64,000 nucleotides of DNA from Meloidogyne chitwoodi. Its lineage: Eukaryota > Nematoda > Chromadorea > Rhabditida > Meloidogynidae. The notes beneath the pieces were generated by a model, which made no database searches, was not told the DNA's origin, and was given only the letters and a program-made list of their open reading frames with translations. Of this stretch, positions 13,447 through 23,771 are shown piece after piece. The stretch's first letter is position 1; each line of letters opens with the position of its first letter. The stretch is from the NCBI GenBank assembly GCA_015183035.1, contig JACZZP010000011.1, forward strand, positions 2,294,001 through 2,358,000, given 5' to 3'. The position numbers were made by a program, and so were the translations under genes.

Positions 13447-13938
13447 TAAATACAGTTTTAGATGTAAAAAGGCAAAAAAACTTTTAAAGCTTCGATTAAC
13501 CTGTAAAGATCTGATATGGTTATGTTTGTAAAAACAAAATTTAATAATTTCAAAAAAAGACAAATTTTTAATGAATTTAATTTATTCATTTTTAAAAATA
13601 AACATTATACTAAATAGTCAAAATAATATTCGTACAAAATTTGTTTACAATTCTCAAAAAAAAAAAAAAATAATTTTTATAAATTATTTTTATAACTCTT
13701 ATAAATTAAAAAAAATTTTTTGGAATGAAGGATACAAAAATGGGGTCATAAATTTATATAATAAATTGTAATTTATAAGAAATATAGAATTAATAGTCAA
13801 AAAAAGAAGTAATAAATATCCAAAAAATTAATTTTTGGAGTGAGTCATTAACATATTTAAGAGAGTTTGAGATTATAATACCCAGAAGTTAAATGTCGAG
13901 GTAATTTTAAAAGTCGAACAAACAAATTCTTTCTAAGT
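13447..13938. other. Intergenic, AT-rich
   Basis: Very AT-rich sequence between the ASCC3 start and the stop of the zinc-finger gene, with a poly-A run near 13655. Short open frames here have no recognisable motif. The minus-strand frame up to 13563 could be a 5' extension of ASCC3, but the acceptor-like TTTACAG before VNRSFKS suggests it is leader or trans-splice region. Confidence 0.4.
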
Positions 13939-14594
13939 TCATTCCATGCGAGGAGTTTTTGATGCTGGTCCAATTTCTTCTCCATTACCATCACCCTTCC
14001 TCTTCCTCGCCGCAACTGCGGCTTTGTGTTTTGTAGTAGTAATGTGCTGCTTGTAACCCTGCTCGGAGTACTCCTTTCCACCACAAAATTCACAGCTTAC
14101 CATACTCTTGCAACCACCAAGTAAACTTTTTGATCCGGTCAATTTAGCTATATTTAATTAAATTAAAAATATTAAATAAAAGAAATATAATTTTTTAGCA
14201 AAATGTTAAAAATACTAAAAATTTGTTATATAAAATTTTCAAAAAATAAAAAACCTAATATAATTCATAACATTCAATACCTTTCGTAGTGGACGTCTCT
14301 CGACTAGTTGATCCCAGAAAATTTTTGAGTTCGCCTATTTTCATTGCAGTATCCAAAGACTGTTGATCTAACAGATTGTTGACACGGATAAAACATTCCT
14401 TAATCTCCTTGTTCGACTTTAGTTGTTTTTCCAAGTGGATAACCAATTTGGAAAGACGAGTACGAGCACTTTCATCATCAAACGAGGCCAAAAAGTCCGA
14501 AAGTTTTCCAACTCCAGAATCGACCTGAAATTAAATTTTTACACCCAATGTATCTATTAGTAATTACATTTATGTTTTGTGAAGTAGATTCCAT
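13939..14594 (-). CDS. Small protein with one C2H2 (JAZ/U1-type) zinc finger
   Basis: Three exons with matching phases. MESTSQNIN starts at 14594. The middle exon (about 14526-14280) encodes a helical, charged segment with RTRLSKLVIHLEKQLKSNKE. The last exon (14147-13939) begins AKLTGSKSLLGG and carries VSCEFCGGKEYSEQGYKQHI followed by TTTKHK, i.e. C-x2-C-x12-H-x5-H, the spacing of single zinc fingers that bind structured RNA or sit in splicing factors. The end is basic and NLS-like (ARKRKG). Total length is about 160 residues. I cannot name an orthologue. RNA binding is only an inference from the finger type. Confidence 0.65.
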
Positions 14595-14852
14595 AATTGA
14601 AAAATAAAGCTGAATTAAACTAAGATTTGTTTAGTTTTCTAAAATATTTAAATGAAAATAGAAATGGTCATTTATAAGTTTATTATTAATTTATTGATGG
14701 AAAAATATTTTCTCTTTAAAAAGTGAAGAAAGAGTGAAAAACAATTAGTAGATTGTTTCTTCTCTCACTGTCTGATGCAGTCAATCTTTTTTATTAATAA
14801 TCTATTTTTCATTTGTCCACTCTTTTTTCTATCATACAATCCATTTTGGCTC

Positions 14853-15148
14853 CTAGACATTTTAGTATACGACATTTTGGTAAACCGTTAAAATACGACA
14901 ATACGGCACAATTAAAAAGCAATTGATTATTAATGTTCGGAACTGGAACAGATTCTGTCGGATTTTTCCAAAATTTATAAAAAGAGGGACTACAGACAGT
15001 AAAGGAATCCAGAAAAATCGATTATACCTATAATTTTTTGTTTGCACAAAATTATCAGATTTGGCAAAAACCAAAATGTCGTTTACCATTTTGTCGAAAT
15101 TTTAGTTCTACCAAAAATGCCGCTATGCCAAAATGTTCGGAAAAGTCC
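14853..15148. repeat. Inverted-repeat element (MITE-like), about 300 bp
   Basis: The left arm (CATTTTAGTATACGACATTT near 14858, then TGGTAAACCGTTAAAAT) is matched imperfectly on the opposite strand by the right arm at about 15070-15140 (reverse complement CATTTTGGCATAGCGGCATT, then TTTGGTAGAACTAAAAT). Both arms are full of CATTTTGG / CGACATTTTGGTAAAC words. There is no open frame for a transposase, so it would be non-autonomous. Ends and target duplication are not resolved. Confidence 0.5.
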
Positions 15149-15459
15149 TTTACAATATTTCTTTACATGTTTTCTTTCTCTTACAACTTTTTTATATTAT
15201 GCCAAAAAATTAATTAAAAAGAAAATTTGAGAAATCTAGAATCCGATACATCAGAATCGTTGGATCAAGACTCGAAGCATGTAGTCCCGAATCAAACCCG
15301 GACGGTTCTTTCGGAGTAAACCTAATTAATTCAAAGGTTTTGGTTAGGATTTGGAAACTGGGAAACTTCCAGTTTGACGTCGATTAATTTCTCATTTTTT
15401 AATTTATAAATATGTATTACTTATACAAAAAATAAAGAAAAATTAAAAAATTTTCTAAC

Positions 15460-15872
15460 CTTCATTTTTTTAAAACTTTCTCCTACAAAAGAATAAACTA
15501 TTCCAGAAGAGGTTAAAATATTTTTAGCAAATTTATGCCAATATTTTTTAATTTGATCATCTTTTTCCATTTTTTCATTTTTTAAACTGTAAAATATTTT
15601 TTGAACAATTAAAAAAAATTTATTTTTTTGTGATCTTTTTTAAATTTAATTATAAAATTGAAAATGATTAAATTCTTTTTTTTAGAGAAAAATAATTTTT
15701 AGTAAAATTCGAATTTTATTTTAAGAGTTTTTGTAATTTATCTTTACCATATTTTTAAATCATTTAAAGAAGTATAACTAGCTGTTTTAAATATATCCAC
15801 TTGTAGTTCAACAGGCACAACTTTTCTTTGTTTAACTGATTTTATTATTAAATTATTATTTTGGTGTTCCAT
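15460..15872 (-). pseudogene. Truncated F-box-like gene fragment
   Basis: Exon 1 starts MEHQNNNLI at 15872 and contains VPVELQVDIFKTASYTSL, which resembles the start of an F-box. The next exon (about 15585-15460) is in phase and reads through KDDQIKKYWHKFAKNIL and SSGIVYSFVGESFKKMK. After that I find no convincing exon: reading on gives a quick stop in AT-rich sequence, and the best next acceptor gives only about 12 residues. It lies 620 bp from the longer F-box-like gene on the same strand, so it is probably a decayed paralogue or an unusually short member. Confidence 0.45.
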
Positions 15873-16492
15873 TTTGTATTAAAAAATTTTTAAAAATTTG
15901 AAATTTTTCGGTCAATAAATGGTTAGGAAATATATGTATACTTGTTGTATACGCAGTTTTATTCTTTACATGTTGGAAATCAATAGTAAGTATGGTTGGC
16001 TATTGGTAAGTAAATGTCTTTCGCCTCTTTATTAGAGCCAAAATATCAACTATTATATAGACAAAAATATTTATTTTTCTCTAATTTTTATTAAAAAAGA
16101 TTTAAACAATTTCAAGCTATCTTCGAATTCTATGAATATATAACAAATTTTATTTATTCATTTAATCAAAAAAATTATAATAGATTGTTAAAATAATAAT
16201 AATAATTTTTGGCATTAAAAATCGCATATTCTCATCAAAATATGAAAAAATGATGCCAGAAAAATAAAAAATACAACGTAAAAATGGAAGTAGACTAATA
16301 AACCGATATAAAAATTTAATAAAATAAATCAAACTGCAAATATAAAAAATCAATAAATAAAAGATGCAATATCATCGAAAATTCAAAGCGTTCATTGATG
16401 AAAAATTTAAAGGAGATAACTAAAAAATTAAAATTTTGTAGAGAAATTAGTTATTATGTAAAATAAAATTTTTTAACAAACCTCGTAGATCT
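15873..16492. other. Intergenic, no feature seen
   Basis: AT-rich spacer between the two F-box-like genes. Open frames in it are AT-rich and without motifs. Confidence 0.4.
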
Positions 16493-17737
16493 TTAAGCAA
16501 AAGAAATGTGTGTAATGACGTTATTTTTATCTGATTTTGAAGCCTCAAATTTAAATTCATTTTTCTTTTCACGAAAATCGCCGGCAACAATTTGAAGAGT
16601 ATTTTTGAATCCAGAACCAACATAAATATAGTCAATTTTTCCAGGAACTTCAAATTCTGATATAGGGAATTCGCCAATATTTTGAATCGTGATCTCAAAA
16701 CTGGCAGCAAAGTTGGGCTTCTATATATTAAAAAAGATTTTATTTTCCCAATAAGTTTTAACCTTGGTCGCCTCATCCTTAAGCGTACCCAACAACATAT
16801 GAATATTCCCAATAAAGTCAGAATGTCCCATCCGTTGAATTAGAAATAAATCAAATGCAAGTTTTCGTCGCATTGTAAGATTTAATAGCCAATTAGACAA
16901 TGCTATGTTGTCAAATCCTTGGACAGCATTTCGAATTCGCAAACTTAAACAACAAGCAACAAAAGGAGATAAAAAGAATTGATCTGAAAGGAATGCATCG
17001 TTACTATCAACAGAAATGTGCAAACATCTGCAAATTATAAAAAATTTACTAAAAAACTACAAAATTAGTTTAAAAAATTGTCAAGTGATCCTAAAAATAT
17101 GAAAAAAGAAAAATCATCCAAACCTTGGTGGCAATTTGTGAAAAAATGCATCTAATGAAATCCATGCAGAATTCAAATGTTTGTTAAATTTTCCAAATGA
17201 AATTATTTCCAGAACATAAGCTTTAACAGATGGGCGGATACATTGAAGAAATTTTATAAAATTATCAGTTATTCTTCCATCATTTCTAATATGAGCAAAA
17301 TTGATGCTAAGCGGAGGAAGAGCTTTCGGAAGAGATCGCTTAAAATATAATTATAGAATAATAACTAGAATGTTATATTTTAATAAAAATCTTACCGAAA
17401 CTTTAAAAGTACTTAATACATCACGTTTCACTAGAAGTGGTGGATTTGAACTAATACAACTTTGTACATTTGTTCCATCCTAAAATGTTTTATATAATAA
17501 TGAACTCCAAAAATGTTTAAAAATGATACAAACATTTATCCATAATGATACTTCACGCGGATAAATTTTATCGATAAGCTTTGAAGCAAGATGTGAAAAT
17601 AGACAGCTTGTAGGACGAACATTAAAACATAAACTCTTAAAAGGGACAAATTTAAAAACATCTTCAATCGTCTCGATAGGTAATAACGAAAGTAACGATA
17701 ATTGCATCATTTTTATCTGAAATCTTTGTTCAGACAA
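16493..17737 (-). CDS. F-box-like protein, nematode expanded-family type
   Basis: Five exons with consistent phases give about 340 residues. The first exon contains LLPIETIEDVFKFVPFKSL, the usual opening of F-box domains in root-knot nematode proteins, then FNVRPTSCLFSHLASKLIDK. Middle exons read RSLPKALPPLSINFAHIRND and FIKFLQCIRPSVKAYVLEII. The C-terminal half is a beta-rich region ending VITHISFA. F-box proteins link substrates to SKP1-cullin ubiquitin ligases. The substrate domain here is unrecognised. The start could be Met at 17737 or MMQLS about 27 bp later, because TTTCAG precedes that second site and may be a trans-splice acceptor. Confidence 0.62.
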
Positions 17738-18671
17738 TACTAAAGCTTCTGAACAAAATTAGAATATTTTTTAGTAACTATTATATGGGGTGCAGCCTAA
17801 GTAATCGCAGTCAATGGAGTACTGATCGACTTATCGTAAAATATTATGATAAATAAAGAGAATTAGAGATAAAGAGTAAATTAGAGACTATTTGTTGCAA
17901 ATAGGCACGCGACTACTCGGCGAAAAATAATGCCAAACAATTAAATATTATTTCATATTCAAATGTACAACAAAACCTGTTAAGTTTAGTAAAATTCTGT
18001 GTTATCCATTCTTATTTTTAATATTTAATTTTTTTCTCATGTTTTTTTATCTTTTTCATTTTTTTTTGCATTGGTCAAATTATAATTTTTGATTAAAATT
18101 TCGGTCTTCCGAAAGAACAAAAGCACGAAATGGCGTCGGTCCAAGTTTTTACATACTACGCAATATAATTCTAGAATAACAACATCATTTTATATCTTAT
18201 CATTTTTTAATGTCTCCGTTTATCATTTTTTCATTTTCTTAACATGTGTGGTTTAATGATAAAATTACCTATATAGACATTACTTCCTGTCAATCAAAAT
18301 TCGGTTTACAAATTTCTCGAAAAAATATATCATTTTATTATTTTTTTAAATAAATTTTATTAATTTATGATTGACCTCCCTAACAATACTTTTATTGTTA
18401 GAAAAATTAATAAAATATTATGTACTTTTTTCATTATCATGTTAATAATTTTTACTGAACGGTCATTCCTCACATTTTATTTATGTTTGCAGCTTACTCC
18501 TACGAATTATTGAGAAAGGTGTGCCAAGGAAGGTTTTTATCAGCTACTATTTATATTAATAGTTTATTGATAGTTCAAATGAGAATCAACATTTCCCTTT
18601 TTATTACTAGTGCAAATATGTATATTTAATTAATTTAGGATTCATCTTATCGTCACAATAAAAAGTTAAAA
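17738..18671. other. Intergenic between divergent genes
   Basis: About 930 bp between the divergent F-box-like and SLC13 genes, presumably holding both promoters. I see T-rich tracts at 18000-18070 and 18180-18240 but no repeat, RNA gene or convincing open frame. Confidence 0.4.
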
Positions 18672-21246
18672 ATGTCCAAAAACGAAGTAGAATTTGTCAA
18701 AATCCAAGATTTAAAAATGAGAAATTTCGTTCGTCTGAGATCGTTAAGACGCTTCTTCACATTTTTTCTTGTTCCGATTGTGTTCAGCCCAATTCCATTG
18801 ATTATTGGAACACCGGTAAAATTAACACATTTTAAATATTTTATTTATTTTTTTGTTTAGGAAGCTTCTTGTGCTTATGTGATCCTTGTAATGGGTAATT
18901 TTTAAATTTTCTTGATTTATTAATTAATATTTAGGATTTTTCTGGATCACCGAAACGCTTCCTTTGCCTGTAACTGCGCTGATTCCAACGTTTGCTTATC
19001 CATTGCTTTCCATTGAATCTGCTAAGGAAGTTTCTGCAGAATATTTGAATGATTCAAACATGATTTTCTTTGGCTCTATGGCAAGTTTTAATTTTTTCCT
19101 ATTTTGATTTTTCGGTAATTTTTGGACTATAACTTCAATAATAAGCTCAAGAATTAACTTTTAGATTTTGGCTGTTGCAGTAGAATCTTCTCGTCTTCAT
19201 GAGCGAATAGCCTTGAAAACTCTGCTTTTTACAGGAGCTAATCCTCGCTTTCTAATGCTTGGTTTGCAGGTAGCGACAGCTTTTATCTCATTATGGATGT
19301 CAAATACCTCTACTACTACGTAAATTATTTTTTAAATTACAAAATTTATCTCTCAACCATTTTTTCAGTATGATGGTTTGTTGTTTCTATTTTAATTGAC
19401 AATTATTTTCTCGTTTAAGTTACCTTTGGTGCTTGCACTTATCAAAGAATTAGACGCGTGTGAACGTTTAAAGTTAGTTTGTTTTTTACAAACGTTGATT
19501 TTAATTTACTTTTTTCAGAAATAACCCACTGCCACGTAATTTCTCGAATGATTCAATCGTCTCTCAAGTGATCGTTCTTTCTGAATCTAAACAACAGATT
19601 CGCATTTACAAAGGTCTTCTGCTATCTATTGCTTATGCTTCTGCAATTGGCGGAATTGGTAGAATGAATTTTATTTGAAAATTATAAAAAATACTTAAAC
19701 TTATCTTAACTTGAACTTTTTTTATAAAATTCATTTTCTACAAAATAATCATTTTAGGTACTTTGATTGGTACAGGCTCTAATATTGCTATGAACAGTCA
19801 TTTCCAGAGGTTCAATTTAAATTTATTCAATTTATTTTTATTTTTTAAAGCATTTATGGCGATAAAAATCCAGTGTCATTCTTTTCGTTTATGTGTTATG
19901 CCTTGCCTCAGGTAACCATTAAACGATAAAATTTTTTAATATTCAGGTGGTAATTCTCCTATTAATTTGCTGGGTTTGGCTTCAATTTTTGTTCATTGGA
20001 TTTGCGTAAACCCAAAATAAAAAAATAATTATTAAATTCTTTTAAGCAAAAATGACAAGAAAAACAACCAAATTATAGACGAAGTGCTTGCAAAAAAATA
20101 TAAGGAACTTGTAAGCAAATTTGATTGTAAAATGTAAACAAAATTAATTTTTAAGGGACCAATGCGTTATGAAGAAGCGACTGTTTTGCTATCATTTGTG
20201 GCACTAATAATCCTTGTTAAACTTTTTTAATTTTATTTTTTTGTTTTTAATTTTGTAGTGGCTTTCTCGACCGGTTTGGGGACAAATGTTTAAACCAAAG
20301 TATGTTACCAAAAATTGTCTTATCATTTTTTAAAATTTTTATAGTTATGTTAGTGATGGAACTTCGGCAATGTTAATCTCTTTGCTGCTTTTTGTTTTGC
20401 CATCAGAAAATCCATTTTCCTCTAATACGATTGAGCGACTTTTAAATAACAAAGATGAGCCTATTCGTACGGTAATGACTTGGAAATTAATGAGAGAAAA
20501 ATTTTCTTGGTCTACGTTGTTTCTGTTGGGTGGTGGATTTGCAATGGCAACTGGAGTGAAGAATAGCGGCCTTTCAACTTGGTTAATTTAATTTTAATTT
20601 TTCTGAAAGTATAAAATTAAGTTTTTATTAAGGATTTGTTTGAAGCTAACTGGAATGCAAGGGTTACCTCCTTGGATGTTCATTGCGTTTTCTAGTGCAA
20701 TTGTTTGCTGCTTAACTGGTTAAATTATTTGCATTTTTAACATCCTTTATTAATCCAAATTTTTGCAGAATTTGCCAGTAATATTGCTACAGCATCTGTT
20801 TTTATGTAAGAAAAATTTTGATAGAGCAGTTTTTTCTCAAAAATAAATTTATTTTTAGTCCCATGGTCACTTCAATAGCAATCGCTCAACAAATGAATCC
20901 ACTTGTCTACGTGTTGCCGGTATATATTATATTTTTAATAATACTATTACATTTTTTCAGGTTACCTTTGCCTCGTCTTTCACATTTATGTTTCCCGCTG
21001 GCACTCCACCAAACGCTATTGTTTTCTCTGCTAAAATATTGCACGTCTCTGACATGGTTTAACTTTATTAAAAATAATTGAGAAATATCCAGAGTTTAAT
21101 TATTTTAAATTTAATAGATCATTGGTGGGTTGGTTCTGAAAATTTGCTCATTTATCTTGTGCCAAGTATTTGCTCAAACATATGCATATGTGGTTTTCGA
21201 TTTGAATAATCTGAACATTTCAATTCCAACAACTATAGATCCATAA
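18672..21246 (+). CDS. SLC13-family sodium/dicarboxylate (citrate) cotransporter
   Basis: A plasma-membrane cotransporter for Krebs-cycle dicarboxylates or citrate, of the INDY/NaC group (C. elegans nac genes). Start [18 protein letters not shown]. The first membrane hairpin follows with [18 protein letters not shown]. The first Na+/substrate motif is present as [17 protein letters not shown] sequence ([20 protein letters not shown], about 19305-19450), followed by [19 protein letters not shown] at about 19750. The second, C-terminal half has the matching [20 protein letters not shown] (about 20770-20890) and [16 protein letters not shown]. About twelve introns. The protein, around 550 residues, is full length for the family and ends SIPTTIDP. 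Which paralogue (nac-1, -2 or -3) cannot be told. Confidence 0.93.
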
Positions 21247-21482
21247 CATATTAATAAGAATAACATCAAATTTTAATGTTTATCTACTAATGTATTTTAA
21301 TTATTGTATATTTATTTCTGTAAATTTGTCGTTTTTTACAATATTCAAGTAAAATAAAGGGTTAATCATTTGATTTAAGTTTTTCTTTTACTCTGATGAT
21401 TAAATGTACTTGCTCGTTTAAAGTATTTGTATTTATTTGTTAGGAATGATTCCTTATCTACTCCTTATTTTAGATATGCCAA

Positions 21483-23485
21483 ATGTTTCTAATAATACAC
21501 GCCGACTTCGATTATCCGCAAAGCGTGCCCGCGCGATTTACAACGAGCGCCGTCTTATTGCTCGAAGAAAAAGATAGGGCCTGGCGCCTCAACATGATGA
21601 TGTAAGTTCTTTTGTTTTATTTGGTAATTTCAGGTTTTGGGGTTCCCTTTTTTCCTTCTTCCGATTTTTCGTTTTTTAGTTATAAAAAATGTGACGGTTC
21701 TGATAAGTTTTAAATTTGTTATATAAAAAATAATCCTTGCTTGAAGCAAAAAAAGGAAAAATTATAAAATAAAACTAAAAAGGAAAAATGAGAAGATGGA
21801 AAAAAGGGGAATTTTAAACCTTGAATTGCCGGTTTTCTTTTACTCTTGCGATTAAATGGACTGTTTACATTAAAAATATTTGCATCTGTTAAAATGAAAA
21901 TATCTACTGAACATTTGCTAGATACTTTAATTTAGTTTCCAGTCTGATTTGTGCATTTTACTTTTAATGTGAAATTTTTTTGTTAACAATATTTGCTTTT
22001 TTCAATTATATTATTTTTATTTTATGCTTTAAATTTAGAAAAAAACAGGAAATGTTTCAAAAAATTCAAAGTTGGATAATTAGACAAAGAGATCAGTCGG
22101 CTGTATCTTATAGTCGTTTTGGATGTCCAGGTTTGAATTTTTTAATCCTTATTTGTAAAGTTGTTGCTTTATTCTTCTATAACCTTTTTCGACAAAATGT
22201 TCGGTTCGGTTGGCGTATCATGTCAGATCGTTTAACATTGTGTAATGATGAGTCATCCTTTAATCGATATTATAATTCATAGGATTTTAGTTCCTTCGAG
22301 TATTTTAGTTCAAAAATGTTTTTTTACAACTAATTATTTAGTTTCGATTTTACCCGCATCAAGATGATTTAGGGGAGTCATTAGGAAATTACGTATTAAC
22401 GCTTTAATAATATTTGTTCAGGTGAAGAAGAAGAAGATAAGCCTGCTCCTGCAACAATCATAGTAGCTCCATTTAACGAAAACGCTCCTGAATATTTTCT
22501 CTTTGGTGCTTGTCATGTTCAAAAAGCTGCAATCGTATTTATTTTATTTTTGATTTTTCTATTTTTTTGAAGTATTTCGCTGCTTTTGGAATGTCCATCA
22601 CAGTTTTGATGTTTATCAGCACATTCTTTGAATTTGATTGGGTTAACCACAAGAGGGGTATTGATGCTAGCGCAGTTATAGGCCTTTTTATGTATTTGGC
22701 AATTGGTGTACTTGTTCATTATTATGTTATTATTGGCGTTAAAAAACAATTGTCTCGCTATCTTCTTCCGTTCATTTGTGTCTATTCAATTATTTGCATT
22801 ACGGAATTATGCATGTGTCTTGGACTTTTGTATGTTTTTTAATGATTGATTTTAAGATTTATAATTTCAATAGATTTAAATTGCTGGACGCTCAAGGGAC
22901 TGAACCTCATACCCATGTCCATATACAAATGGAGGGACATTATTATTCGTCAACTATAATACCACCCCCTTATGCAGCAATTCTATTTGGTTTAGTTATC
23001 ATTCTAGCTGTTCAATTTTTGATGTTAGTTGGAGTCTTGCGTTGTCGTCAATTTCTCTCGGCAAAGCAAGAGCATGAATTGGCTATGAAAGTGGCACAAA
23101 TGAGTGTATGTATTTTTGTTAATTTTTAAAATGTTTTTATTAAAATTTTCAGAAAACACAATTTCCTTCAATTCAAATTGTTATGGCTTCCTCAGGTGGA
23201 GGTGGTTCTACTGGACCGTTTAGAAATTTAACTACTAGCGTTCAACCAATGAATACTGCCCCGCGTAATGGCATCGTCGTTGTGGATCCTCCTGCTACTT
23301 CAACTGCGTTTAATATGTCGGCTACCAATTCATCACCGATTCCGCCTTTTCATGAGAAAAATTTTGAATCGTCTACCGCCGTTTCAACTCCATCTCAAGT
23401 TTTGCCAACATCTCATATTCAGCATAATAATCCAACTAAACCGTCAGATTCGGTTTCGCCACCAATGGAGAATATCATAATATAA
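21483..23485 (+). CDS. Four-TM nematode membrane protein with CHVQKA motif
   Basis: Exon 1 (21483-21601) reads MFLIIHADFDYPQSVPARF...RAWRLNMM and ends at a strong GTAAGT donor. It joins in phase to 22039 (KKQEMFQKIQSWIIRQRDQ), then to about 22421 (EEEEDKPAPATI). Next come YFLFGACHVQKAA, four hydrophobic segments (about 22570-22630, 22670-22740, 22760-22830 and 22970-23040), and a Ser/Thr/Pro-rich cytoplasmic tail ending SPPMENIII. The Cys-His-Val near the first membrane segment and the four-TM layout resemble uncharacterised nematode LAPTM-like or DUF7027-type proteins. That assignment is from memory and weak. An extracellular loop contains HTHVHIQMEGHYY. If exon 1 is wrong, the start is Met at 22052. 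Confidence 0.6.
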
Positions 23486-23771
23486 TTTTTGTGATTGTAA
23501 AAGTTATTATGAATGAATCGAAACTACTTTAATTTTATACAATTATATATTTTTGCCAGTTTACAACCCAATATTTTATGGAAATGCATAACACATTAAT
23601 TTAATTTATGGCTATACTTAAAACATATATTTCTTTTCTAAATTTATTTTTTCTTTAAATTTGATAACTTGTGTACAATTTTCATTTTATACGATTTGAT
23701 TAATTATTCAAAGTTATATTATTTTTCAAACTCCTAATTTTCTATTTAGCATTTTTATTTTAATCTAAAAA

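Noticed and set aside
15255..15310. Minus-strand GGGTTTGATTCGGGACTAC as a tRNA B box
   Set aside because: No A box at the right distance and no paired stems.
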